A stretch of DNA of 61,951 nucleotides. Source: CAZUTO01 sp964623085 (GTDB taxonomy: Bacteria; Pseudomonadota; Gammaproteobacteria; Pseudomonadales; GM7GCV1). Positions within the stretch are counted from its first letter, which is position 1; every line of letters starts with the position of its first letter. A program made the translations under genes and the position numbers. The stretch spans positions 1-61,951 of the forward strand of contig CAZUTO010000012.1 in assembly GCA_964623085.1 (NCBI GenBank), read 5' to 3'. Below are positions 24,899 to 32,958 of this stretch, piece after piece. The notes beneath the pieces are model-generated. The model saw only the letters and a program-made list of their open reading frames with translations. It was not told the origin of the DNA and did not search any database.

Positions 24899-25297
24899 TT
24901 ATATAACTTCGCGTTGACCATTTGAATAGGTGACTTTGAGCGTTATTGAGCCTTCGTTTAGCAGCCACGGCCGCACACGAAATTTCCTTGCACCACTTTT
25001 ATGCATTGGATCGGCTTCGGCGATTTGCTTAGCATGCTCTAGGGAGTCCGCACGAATAATCACCATGCCCTCGCCTTGCCACTCTTGGCCTGCGTCATCA
25101 GCAAAAGGGCCCGCAGCAAACATGACACCGGTACGCTCTAACTCTAATTGATAAGCCAGATGTTCCTGAAGATTAGCGCGCACCTGATCTAAGCCAGATA
25201 CAGGCTCGGTGAGCACCACATAAAGTTGTTTAGCAAGCAGGCCCTTCTCTGTGACTTTTTCTATATGCTCTTGCCAAGATGATTTATCTTTGCTCAT
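24899..25297 (-). CDS. YciI-like protein
   Basis: The 132-residue protein has the YciI/DGPF fold marks: LAKQLYVVLTEPVSG, NLQEHLAYQLELERTGVMFAAGPF with the conserved His and Gly-Pro, and GMVIIRADSLEHAKQIAEADPMHKSGARKFRVRPWLL at the end. YciI-like proteins are small dimeric ferredoxin-like enzymes; some act in catabolic isomerisation or dehalogenation, most are unknown. It lies 33 bp downstream of the E2 gene, so it is probably co-transcribed with the dehydrogenase complex. No signal peptide is present. Confidence 0.82.
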   Translation of the reverse strand: MSKDKSSWQEHIEKVTEKGLLAKQLYVVLTEPVSGLDQVRANLQEHLAYQLELERTGVMFAAGPFADDAGQEWQGEGMVIIRADSLEHAKQIAEADPMHKSGARKFRVRPWLLNEGSITLKVTYSNGQREVI

Positions 25298-25330
25298 CTG
25301 ACTTCATGCCTCGCTCTCGTATAGCAACTG

Positions 25331-26617
25331 CTATATCTCAGACGCCCAATTTGACTGTTCGATAATTTCTCTTACACGATTCAAGAACGCGGCAGAGTAT
25401 GCTCCATCGAATGCACGATGATCGAACGATTGCGCAAGGATGCCAACAGGACGAATACCAATAGTATCTCCATGTTCAGACTCGAGAACTACCGGGCGCT
25501 TCTTGATGCCATCGGTAGACATAATCGCGACCTGAGGCTGGCTAATAATAGACGCCGTCATCATGGTGCCAAAAGGACCTGAGTTAGAGATAGTATAGGT
25601 TGCGCCTGACATATCATCAGGCGTCAATTTCTTATCTCGAGCCTTGGTGCTCATCGCTTTGATGTCTGCGGCGATTTGACCTACCGACTTGTTTGCACAG
25701 TCTTTTACTACTGGAACAACCAAACCGTTAAAGTTGAGATCGACAGCAATTCCAAGGTTAATCAGGCTGTGGATCTGTATTCCATCACCCACCACACTTG
25801 AATTAACGCGCGGAAACTCTTTGATCGCGATAGTAAGCGCGCGCGAGATAAATGGTAGATAAGTAAGAGAGTAACCCTTATCTGCTTTCCACTGCGGGCT
25901 AAGTTTCTTACGAACGGCGTCAACAGCGTGATAATCCACTTCGACAGTTTGTAACACATGCGGACTCGTGGCTTTTGACATGACCATGTGATCGCCAGTC
26001 ATCTTGCGAATCTTATCAAACGCAATAAAGCTTCTGCTGTCTACTGCAGGCACTGGCGAGCTAGTCGCCGCTGCGGGTGCAGCAGCAGCTGCAGGTGCAG
26101 AGGCACCACCACCATCAATAAACGCAGCAACATCTTGACGAGTGACTCGACCACCTTTACCTGTACCGCTGATTTGAGATACATCAAGGCTATGCTCAGC
26201 AACCAACCTGCGTACGGCAGGAGACAACCTAGCTGCGGGCTGAGCTGCTAGTGGGTTGGCCGACTTCGCGGGAGCAGAAGAAACAGCTGCGGGTGCGGGA
26301 GCCGCCGGCGCTGCAGCAGGTGCTTCAGCCGCTGGTGCTGGTGCTGGCGTTGATGCTGGCGCAGAAGCCGGAGCGGCCTCTTCACCTTCAACCGCAATGA
26401 CGCACACGATCGCACCGACTTCCAATGTATCGCCCTCAGCGCCATTAATGACACTAATTACACCGTCCGCTGGCGCAGGCACTTCAATGGCCGCCTTATC
26501 AGTTTCAACATCAAAAAGAATGTCGTTCTTTTTGACCTCATCTCCTACTTTCTTATACCAAGCGGCTACCGTACCTTCGTTCACGGATTCGCCCATTTGG
26601 GGCATTATTACGTCCAC
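25331..26617 (-). CDS. Dihydrolipoamide acyltransferase (E2) of 2-oxoacid dehydrogenase complex
   Basis: The 428-residue protein has a single lipoyl domain with K41 in ETDKAAIEV, an Ala/Pro-rich flexible linker (about 78-125), a peripheral-subunit-binding domain (ARLSPAVRRLVAEHSLDVSQ), a second linker, and the catalytic domain ending SFDHRAFDGAYSAAFL, with H400 and D404. It transfers the acyl group from E1 to CoA. It is encoded just after E1beta and E1alpha. The two-chain E1 and single lipoyl domain fit pyruvate, acetoin or branched-chain complexes; the sequence does not decide between them. No E3 gene is in the window, so dihydrolipoamide dehydrogenase must come from elsewhere. Confidence 0.93.
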   Translation of the reverse strand: MDVIMPQMGESVNEGTVAAWYKKVGDEVKKNDILFDVETDKAAIEVPAPADGVISVINGAEGDTLEVGAIVCVIAVEGEEAAPASAPASTPAPAPAAEAPAAAPAAPAPAAVSSAPAKSANPLAAQPAARLSPAVRRLVAEHSLDVSQISGTGKGGRVTRQDVAAFIDGGGASAPAAAAAPAAATSSPVPAVDSRSFIAFDKIRKMTGDHMVMSKATSPHVLQTVEVDYHAVDAVRKKLSPQWKADKGYSLTYLPFISRALTIAIKEFPRVNSSVVGDGIQIHSLINLGIAVDLNFNGLVVPVVKDCANKSVGQIAADIKAMSTKARDKKLTPDDMSGATYTISNSGPFGTMMTASIISQPQVAIMSTDGIKKRPVVLESEHGDTIGIRPVGILAQSFDHRAFDGAYSAAFLNRVREIIEQSNWASEI

Positions 26618-26662
26618 AATAAACCTCTTCTTATCTAGCGATATAAATTAATTTATATGCGA

Positions 26663-27637
26663 TTAGTCCATCTTACTGATCGTATCAACAATACGATCAA
26701 CGCTCGGTATAACCATATCCTCTAGCACGTCTACCGATGGCAGAGGGATATGAGGAGTGGTAATACGTGTAACAGGTGCATCCAGATCCCAGAAAAGCTC
26801 CTCGGCAACGATTGAGGCAATTTCTGCACCCCAACCACACAGACGTGGGTTTTCTTCAACAGTCACAAGACGTCCAGTTTTGGCTACCGATGCGAGAATC
26901 GCTTTGGTATCCAAAGGCACCAATGTTCTCGGGTCAATAACCTCACATGAGATACCGTGTTCACTTTCAAGAGTCTCAGCCGCTTTGAGCGACTTTGGCA
27001 CCATGTTCGCCAAGGCAACAATAGTCACATCCGTTCCTTCGCGAGGTGTCGAAGCTTCACCCAGAGGGATAACCAACTCGCCTTCAGGTACTTCACACTT
27101 ATTGCCGTACATCGCTTTTTGTTCGAAGAACAAAACAGGATCAGGGTCGCGAATAGAGGCCGCTAACAAGCCCTTAACGTCATAAGCGTTAGAAGGCGCG
27201 ACCACTTTAATGCCGGGCACAGCCATCGCCCAGTTCTCGATACTCTGTGAGTGCTGAGCGCCGAAACGGGCACCACCACCATTCGCAGAGCGAATAACGA
27301 GCGGACATTCGTGATCGCCATTGGTCATGTAACGTGCTTTCGCAATTTCGTTAACAACCGTATCCCAACAAACGCCGAAAAAGTCAGAGAACATGATTTC
27401 AGCAATAGGCTTAAGGCCTGTCATTGCCGCACCCATGGCAGCACCAAGAATCGCTTGTTCCGAGATAGGTGTATCGCGAACACGCAACGGACCAAACTCG
27501 TCAAACAAACCCATGGTTGCTTTAAATACACCGCCAGCAGCGGCAACATCTTCACCCAAAAATAGAACGTTAGGGTCGCGTCGCATTTCTTGCGCCATAG
27601 CGGCGGCGACGGCTTCACGATAACTTAGTTGCGCCAT
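26663..27637 (-). CDS. 2-oxoacid dehydrogenase E1 component, beta subunit
   Basis: The 324-residue protein is a transketolase-like E1beta: SYREAVAAAMAQEMRRDPNV, FLGEDVAAAGGVFKATMGL, RVRDTPISEQAILGAAMGAA and FFEQKAMYG are all standard. The C-terminal half has SCEVIDPRTLVPLDTKAI and RLVTVEENPRLCGWGAEI. With E1alpha it binds thiamine diphosphate and decarboxylates the oxoacid. Its start overlaps the end of the E1alpha gene by 13 bp, implying translational coupling, and E2 follows 45 bp later. Pyruvate or acetoin is the likeliest substrate; a branched-chain oxoacid is possible. Confidence 0.93.
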   Translation of the reverse strand: MAQLSYREAVAAAMAQEMRRDPNVLFLGEDVAAAGGVFKATMGLFDEFGPLRVRDTPISEQAILGAAMGAAMTGLKPIAEIMFSDFFGVCWDTVVNEIAKARYMTNGDHECPLVIRSANGGGARFGAQHSQSIENWAMAVPGIKVVAPSNAYDVKGLLAASIRDPDPVLFFEQKAMYGNKCEVPEGELVIPLGEASTPREGTDVTIVALANMVPKSLKAAETLESEHGISCEVIDPRTLVPLDTKAILASVAKTGRLVTVEENPRLCGWGAEIASIVAEELFWDLDAPVTRITTPHIPLPSVDVLEDMVIPSVDRIVDTISKMD

Positions 27638-28644
27638 TCTGCACCTCCATCAGCCCAAACGTCTGTGTATGCGATTTCCGGTGGTGGAGGCGGGCTGTTT
27701 TTCGCTTCCTCTGTCGCTTTATCAATGAGCGCTTCTGTGTTGGCATCAATAGCCGCCAACTCAGATTCATCAATGCCTTGATCCAACAATTTTTGACGAT
27801 ATAAAACAACAGGGTCTCTGTTGGTTTTCCATTCTTCAACTTCTTCGTCAGGACGATACTTGCCTGGATCTGCGCGCGAGTGACCATAATGTCTATAAGT
27901 GAGCGCCTCAATCAAAGTCGGGCCGCCACCTTTACGTGCTTTTTCAATTGCGGTCATCGCTGTTTCATACATCAATTCAGCGTCATTGCCGTCAACCAAA
28001 ATAGGCTCAAGGCCGTATGCAGAAGCGCGATCAGCAGCCGGATTTGGCACAGCTGTCACATCACCGATCGCGGTGTATTCCATGTACTGGTTGTTCTCGC
28101 AGACATAGACAACAGGAAGATCCCAAATCGCGGCAAAGTTAATCGCTTCGTGGAATGTACCAATGTTCGTCGTACCGTCACCAAAGAAGCAGCACGCTAC
28201 CTGCTCAGTACCGCGATACTGCGCAGACCAAGCCGCACCCGCCGCGATTGGCATATGCGCACCAATAATCGCGTATGAACCCATCGCACCCTTACTTGTA
28301 TCAGTAATGTGCATTGAGCCGCCTTTACCGCGAAGCTGTCCAATATCTCGGCCCATTAGCTCGCCAAGAATACCTGTCATGGACACACCACGAACATAGT
28401 TGTGATTGTGACCGCGATATGTATTAAAAGTGTAGTCGTCCTCGCGCATTGCCAAACCAAAAGCAGCGGCGATGCCCTCTTGGCCTAAGCCAAGGTGCGT
28501 GGTTCCCTTTACTAGATTCTGCATAAACAGATCATAGGCCCTTTGCTGTAAAGCTCGACACTCGGCCATGCTCTGATAGAGAGCAAGCTGTTGTAATTTG
28601 TCGAGTGGGTACTTCACAGCGGCACTAGCATTTTCATTTGCCAT
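27625..28644 (-). CDS. 2-oxoacid dehydrogenase E1 component, alpha subunit
   Basis: The 339-residue protein carries the thiamine diphosphate motif GDGTTNIGTFHEAINFAAIW to CENNQY. GMREDDYTFNTYRGHNHNYVRG-like text in the N-terminal third (DDYTFNTYRGHNHNYVRG) and GKGGSMHI form the E1alpha active-site region. HYGHSRADPGKYRP is the phosphorylation-loop equivalent. It pairs with E1beta, whose start lies inside its 3' end. It is the first gene of a five-gene run E1alpha-E1beta-E2-YciI-SixA-like, downstream of a terminator that separates it from the M24 gene. Confidence 0.93.
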   Translation of the reverse strand: MANENASAAVKYPLDKLQQLALYQSMAECRALQQRAYDLFMQNLVKGTTHLGLGQEGIAAAFGLAMREDDYTFNTYRGHNHNYVRGVSMTGILGELMGRDIGQLRGKGGSMHITDTSKGAMGSYAIIGAHMPIAAGAAWSAQYRGTEQVACCFFGDGTTNIGTFHEAINFAAIWDLPVVYVCENNQYMEYTAIGDVTAVPNPAADRASAYGLEPILVDGNDAELMYETAMTAIEKARKGGGPTLIEALTYRHYGHSRADPGKYRPDEEVEEWKTNRDPVVLYRQKLLDQGIDESELAAIDANTEALIDKATEEAKNSPPPPPEIAYTDVWADGGAEWRN

Positions 28645-28669
28645 AGTTACGTATTACCCGTATTGATTA

Positions 28670-28694
28670 AAAGGCTCCCATAAATGGGAGCCAA
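28670..28694 (-). terminator. Intrinsic terminator between M24 gene and E1alpha
   Basis: GGCTCCCA (28673-28680) pairs with TGGGAGCC (28685-28692) around TAAA or TTTA; on the minus strand it is followed by TTTTAAT. It ends transcription from the M24/Gfo-Idh side before the dehydrogenase operon. Confidence 0.75.
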
Positions 28695-28757
28695 ATTTCG
28701 ATCTGAGCCGTTTTTGGAGAGAACTCCAGGATCTACTTCTCAGAGGCTAGTTTTTTA

Positions 28758-28794
28758 CGCCCAAAGAAACTCAGTTTTCTAAGATCTTTGGGCG
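28758..28794. repeat. 10-bp inverted repeat after M24 gene
   Basis: CGCCCAAAGA (28758-28767) and TCTTTGGGCG (28785-28794) are perfect complements with a 17-base loop, directly after the M24 stop codon. There is no T tract on the exit side in either direction, so it is not a classic terminator; it may protect the 3' end of the mRNA. Confidence 0.5.
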
Positions 28795-28804
28795 CAAAAT
28801 GTCT

Positions 28805-30058
28805 TTACTTAGAGTAAGGCATCCCGCACGCCATGATTTTGTCATTCGGGAACTTAGTCATTACTTCGATACCTGTGTCCGTAATAACAAGCATATCCTC
28901 AAGGCGGATACCGTCATTGCCATCCTCGGAACCTGCATAGGTTTCAAGCGCAATACACATGCCCGGAACAAGCTCAATTGGATTTTCGATACTGAATGCA
29001 CGCGAAAGAATCGGGAATTCCCAAAGGCCGACACCAACACCGTGACCATACTGAAGACCGAAGATTTCGTGCTCGTTCAATGCACCCATCTCACGGTAGT
29101 CCGGCCAGCGAGTAACCACATCTGCTGTACTTACGCCTGGCTTACAAGCCTCAATACCGCCCATCTGAATCTCATAACAGCGATTCATGCAGTCGATTTG
29201 ATTCTGATTGGGCTCACCCACCGTGAAGCAGCGATATACGCAGGTGTGATAACCGTTATACAGACATACCACATCCATAAAGATCACATCGCCTGGCTGA
29301 AGTAATCGGTCAGAACTCAAGTGTGGATGTGGATTAGTGCGGTTACCCGATGTTACCTGCACATTGTGAACCCACTGAGCGCCCAAACGATGCATCTCAT
29401 GCGAAGCCACCGCCTGAAGATCGTTTTCTTTCGCACCTGGACGAATTTCCATAGCGATTCTGTGGAAAGCCGCATCAACAATCGCTGTCGCATGCTTAAG
29501 AAGCGCAATTTCGTCTTGGTTTTTTACGGAACGGGCGTATTGCATGACTTCCATGCCGTCTACCAAGTTGTAACCGTTTGCCTGAAGCGCCAACATCGTT
29601 TGCGCTTCAATTACATCAACACCAATTTTGATTTTGCTCTTATCAAGGCCAAAGTTATCCAGAACCATGTCCAGATCTTTCATAAAGCCTTTGGTTGGCT
29701 CCCACTCTTTAGGCAATGCACCGTACATCGTACCGTGAGCAGGGAAAGTATAGTCGGCAACCCAAGGGCTGTTTAGCTTCTCCGCAGCAACCTCTGAACC
29801 AAAACCAAAGATATGGGGTGGGCCATTTCGAGGAATGATGGAGTAACGACCCATGTTACAGATTTCAGGCGAGCATACCGCCGTCGACGTGGAGTAGCGC
29901 TTGTTATTTACATCAAACAAAAGCATACAGTCGACATCAAACTCTTCCATATACTTCTTCACTCGGCCAACTCGATATTCACGCATACGATCCATATCGA
30001 TACGCTGTTCGTAATCGACCTGCATCATTCCTTGCGTGCCGCGTCTAAATTCTGTCAT
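28805..30058 (-). CDS. M24 (Xaa-Pro peptidase/creatinase fold) enzyme, DddP-like, with altered metal site
   Basis: The 417-residue protein has an N-terminal creatinase domain (about 20-185) and a C-terminal pita-bread domain. DMDRMREYRVGRVKKYM, LLFDVNNKRYSTST, VTSGNRTNPHPH and PGMCIALETYAGSE resemble, from memory, the DMSP lyase DddP branch. Of the five usual M24 metal ligands, D262 (FMDVV), H339 (GHGVGVG), E372 (ETYAG) and E387 (RLEDML) are present. The second Asp, in the usual GYxSDxTRTF, is replaced by C273 in NGYHTCVYRCFTVG. It may be a peptidase, an ectoine-type hydrolase, a lyase or a non-metal creatinase-like enzyme. It precedes, on the same strand, the Gfo/Idh/MocA gene and transporters at higher coordinates. 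Confidence 0.85.
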   Translation of the reverse strand: MTEFRRGTQGMMQVDYEQRIDMDRMREYRVGRVKKYMEEFDVDCMLLFDVNNKRYSTSTAVCSPEICNMGRYSIIPRNGPPHIFGFGSEVAAEKLNSPWVADYTFPAHGTMYGALPKEWEPTKGFMKDLDMVLDNFGLDKSKIKIGVDVIEAQTMLALQANGYNLVDGMEVMQYARSVKNQDEIALLKHATAIVDAAFHRIAMEIRPGAKENDLQAVASHEMHRLGAQWVHNVQVTSGNRTNPHPHLSSDRLLQPGDVIFMDVVCLYNGYHTCVYRCFTVGEPNQNQIDCMNRCYEIQMGGIEACKPGVSTADVVTRWPDYREMGALNEHEIFGLQYGHGVGVGLWEFPILSRAFSIENPIELVPGMCIALETYAGSEDGNDGIRLEDMLVITDTGIEVMTKFPNDKIMACGMPYSK

Positions 30059-30110
30059 AACAAATCCCCTCTAACGGATACCTGACTTACGTCTATTAAT
30101 CTTTTAAAAC

Positions 30111-31130
30111 TTAAACTTTTACTACTTGATGAGCAGCGGCAGACTTAATAATCGCCTCAGTAACCGCAGACCCATGCACAATTTCTTCTGGCGTCACTAA
30201 ATAAGATGATCCACCTTGTGCGTCATCAGCAAAACCTTCAAGCGCACCTTTTACCACGTCAAACTCAGCCGCTTGCCATATTTCAGCAGGGCCTTTAACA
30301 GGCTTAAACGTACACTTATCAAACAACTTCATACGACGCTCTTCAGATGGAGCACCGGCAATGTGGGTCATGCCTTCAAGCTTGATAAAGCCTTTTGAAC
30401 CATAAACCTGGAAGTTAAAACCGCCGCCCGTAGCCGTCATCGTGCCTAGGTAGCCTGAACATCCTTCTTTCATACGGAACAAGATTGAAGTCGTATCATC
30501 CGACTCAACCTCAACCGCGCGTCGGAAACTTTGGCAATAAACTTCATCGATCTCGCCGACCATGTCGATCATGCCATCAATTGCGTGAACACCCATCGGT
30601 GTCAAACCACCACAAGGCGTCTCAGACGTATCCGCTCTCCAAGCACCTGGCTTGAGATATAACGCATTAGGGAAAGTCATTGTTGCTTCGATATGAAGAA
30701 TCGTTCCCAAATCGCCGTTTCTAACTTTTTCTCTGAGCGCTTTCATCTCAGGATGGAATCGGCGGCTATAGCCAACACCTACTGACAATCCTGCAGCTGC
30801 AGCTGCATCAATCGCTTCCTGAGCACCAGCGCCATCAAGTGCGAAAGGCTTTTCGCAGAAAACATGTTTGCCCGCTTTAACAGCAGCCAGTGTTTGGCCA
30901 ACGTGCTGTGAATTTGGCGTAACCAGAACAACCGCATCAATATTGGGATCTGCAAGAATATCGTCGTAGCTTGCCTTCAGCTCCATATCGTATTCCGCAC
31001 AAAACTCTTTCGCTTCATCGGAAAGAGATCTAGTAGTTGCTGCTACAAACTTTATCTTGTCGCTATCTACAACTGCCTCAACCTGAGTTTTACCCCACCA
31101 TCCAAGACCCACAATCGCTGCTCTAATCAT
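30111..31130 (-). CDS. Gfo/Idh/MocA family oxidoreductase
   Basis: The 339-residue protein has the Rossmann start AAIVGLGWWGKTQVEAV, the family motif CEKPFALDG (EKP at 93-95) and a C-terminal dimerising beta domain (ATMTFPNALYLKPGAWR, CGGLTPMGVHAIDGM). It oxidises or reduces a sugar, inositol or related polyol with NAD(P). It is 52 bp upstream of the M24 gene on the same strand and 257 bp downstream of the MFS gene, beyond a terminator. I infer one step of a pathway using the substrate brought in by the nearby MFS or TRAP transporter. Confidence 0.88.
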   Translation of the reverse strand: MIRAAIVGLGWWGKTQVEAVVDSDKIKFVAATTRSLSDEAKEFCAEYDMELKASYDDILADPNIDAVVLVTPNSQHVGQTLAAVKAGKHVFCEKPFALDGAGAQEAIDAAAAAGLSVGVGYSRRFHPEMKALREKVRNGDLGTILHIEATMTFPNALYLKPGAWRADTSETPCGGLTPMGVHAIDGMIDMVGEIDEVYCQSFRRAVEVESDDTTSILFRMKEGCSGYLGTMTATGGGFNFQVYGSKGFIKLEGMTHIAGAPSEERRMKLFDKCTFKPVKGPAEIWQAAEFDVVKGALEGFADDAQGGSSYLVTPEEIVHGSAVTEAIIKSAAAHQVVKV

Positions 31131-31295
31131 CTCTACCCTCTCCCCTCATGACGTTACTTTCAGAGTCTAAAAATTCTTGTCAAAATAAAATTTCGACAAA
31201 AAAGTATCTTTTCACATATTTTCGATTTTTACAACCTCAGGCAAGCGTCCCTAACTTACACAAATCGAAGGCATTATTTCACCAAATCCAGTGGC

Positions 31296-31328
31296 AAAAA
31301 AAGATCGCCTGAATACTCAGGCGATCTT
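31296..31328 (-). terminator. Intrinsic terminator after MFS gene
   Basis: AAGATCGCCTGA (31301-31312) pairs perfectly with TCAGGCGATCTT (31317-31328) around a 4-base loop. On the minus strand it runs into a T tract of six or more. It lies 59 bp past the MFS stop at 31388. Confidence 0.88.
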
Positions 31329-31387
31329 CAATTTATGAAAACCTAGAAGTGATACAGACTTTCTAGGCAATACTATTCCTGCTGGTA

Positions 31388-32653
31388 TTATTTCGAAAAC
31401 TCGTTTTCTCTAAGAAAGAGCGCTAGTACCGCAATAACCACACAGATACCAGAAAGTTGAACTTGACCAGCAACGGCCCAGCCGAAGTTCTCGATAAGAC
31501 TACCCATACTCAAGCCAGCTACGGCCGCACCGCCATACACACTGGTCACAAACAAGCCGGAACCTTTACCAGTCAAGCTACGCTTAAGCGCCTTAACGTG
31601 GCCACCTGCAAGATTGGTATACACGATAGCCGCTCCAAACACACCAACAAGGGTTGCCAGTAGTTTGTATATAAATTCGCTGTGATTCTCGTTGTAGAGA
31701 AATAGTGTAACACCGGCGAGGATCAGACAGGCGACAAAGAGAACAGACTTAGTCGTGAACTTGTCACCCAGCTTACCGCCATAGTAGGAGGTCATGCCAC
31801 CGATTCCAAACCAGAGTACAGCAGCACCCACTTGACTTGCGCTGAAGCCGGCAACAGTCCGCAAGAAGGAGGGATAACTGCCCAAATATCCGTAAATCAC
31901 CATACCGTAGAGGGCACTCATTACTATAAGTAGTTTAGTGTTAAAGTTATTCCAGTTGTCGGCACCGCCACTGTCTTGTATAACCTTTTTGGGAGCTTGA
32001 ACCTCACTGAACCAAGGGCGAATAAAGATAAATACTGCGACAATAAGCCCTAAACCAACAGCACCAAAAATATACATTGGCACGTGCCAAGCCGAATCCT
32101 GCCAAGTCTCAAAGTAGCGGTCTCGCAGCACACCTGGAATCCAGTGGCCAAAAATTGAGCCCAACCCAAAACTAAGATTTACGATACCCAGAGCAGCAGC
32201 GCGGCTCTTGTGAAAGTAACTAGTCGAGAGAGAAAATAGTGAAGTTGCCAGGAAGCCCATGCCAACACCCTGTATGACAATAAAGACAAACATGCTCTTA
32301 AAGCCCACGGCCTGAGTGAAGAGCAAGGTCGAAGCAGACAGCAGAATCAGCCCCGCAAGAACAACGGACTTTCTTGAATACTTCTGAATCAGCTGCCCCG
32401 CTGGCACACCGGAAATCCCTAAACCAAGGGTAAACATGGTCGCAAGGGTGATTGAGTCTCTAACAGTTAAACCCAAAGATCCGCGTATATCTACTGCCAA
32501 CATACTGATAAGGAAGCGGTCCGCCACCATCAAAACATATATAAGCAACAATAGGCCAAACATGGCCAGCGCAGTTTTATTCTCTCCGGCTAGTCCGGAA
32601 GCCGCCGCTGCAGGCGCAGCAGACTGCTCGTTCGATTTTTCTTGCTCGCTCAT
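31388..32653 (-). CDS. MFS transporter
   Basis: The 421-residue protein has about twelve membrane helices after a 27-residue Ser/Ala-rich cytoplasmic start. LGISGVPAGQLIQKYSRKSV is the loop 2-3 signature region. ALGIVNLSFGLGSIFGHWIPG is helix 5, and GGKLGDKFTTKSVLFVACLI is the matching loop of the second half. The ATG is preceded by GGGGAT. Its position between the Gfo/Idh enzyme and the TRAP operon suggests uptake of a related organic anion or its breakdown product, or export of one. The substrate cannot be read from sequence. Confidence 0.88.
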   Translation of the reverse strand: MSEQEKSNEQSAAPAAAASGLAGENKTALAMFGLLLLIYVLMVADRFLISMLAVDIRGSLGLTVRDSITLATMFTLGLGISGVPAGQLIQKYSRKSVVLAGLILLSASTLLFTQAVGFKSMFVFIVIQGVGMGFLATSLFSLSTSYFHKSRAAALGIVNLSFGLGSIFGHWIPGVLRDRYFETWQDSAWHVPMYIFGAVGLGLIVAVFIFIRPWFSEVQAPKKVIQDSGGADNWNNFNTKLLIVMSALYGMVIYGYLGSYPSFLRTVAGFSASQVGAAVLWFGIGGMTSYYGGKLGDKFTTKSVLFVACLILAGVTLFLYNENHSEFIYKLLATLVGVFGAAIVYTNLAGGHVKALKRSLTGKGSGLFVTSVYGGAAVAGLSMGSLIENFGWAVAGQVQLSGICVVIAVLALFLRENEFSK

Positions 32654-32958
32654 CTATTTATCCCCTCAAAAATGCTGTTTTCTTTCTAATTGTATTTGAA
32701 CTCTATAGATATTTCCGCGCTCGCCAACTAAAGCATCCAGCCAAGAAATATGAGTAAAGCCTTCTTGAATTGTGGCAGCTTATAAAAACAGATGGAAGAC
32801 GCGAAATATAAATTTCCTGTCAATGTACAAAATATTCGACTGTCTATTCCATTGCGCAGCCTGCGCATTTCCATCTCAAACAGGTTTTCTTCTAGCATGA
32901 ACGACTGAACTATCGGAGGCCCACAATCTATCCAAGAAGCAGTCCCTATATGCGTTCG
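32654..32958. other. Intergenic region between MFS and TRAP operon
   Basis: About 305 bp with no supported gene. It must hold the MFS promoter (minus strand). I saw no clear hairpin terminator for the TRAP operon and no regulatory site I can name. Confidence 0.4.

Noticed and set aside
26256..26651. 131-codon frame opposite the E2 gene, Ala/Gly-rich
   Set aside because: It is a mirror of the Ala/Pro-rich linker of E2; the E2 frame on the other strand is unmistakable.
28805..30058. Identification as the DMSP lyase DddP
   Set aside because: Similarity is clear only in parts, and ligand residues I recall as needed (second and third Asp) are not conserved.
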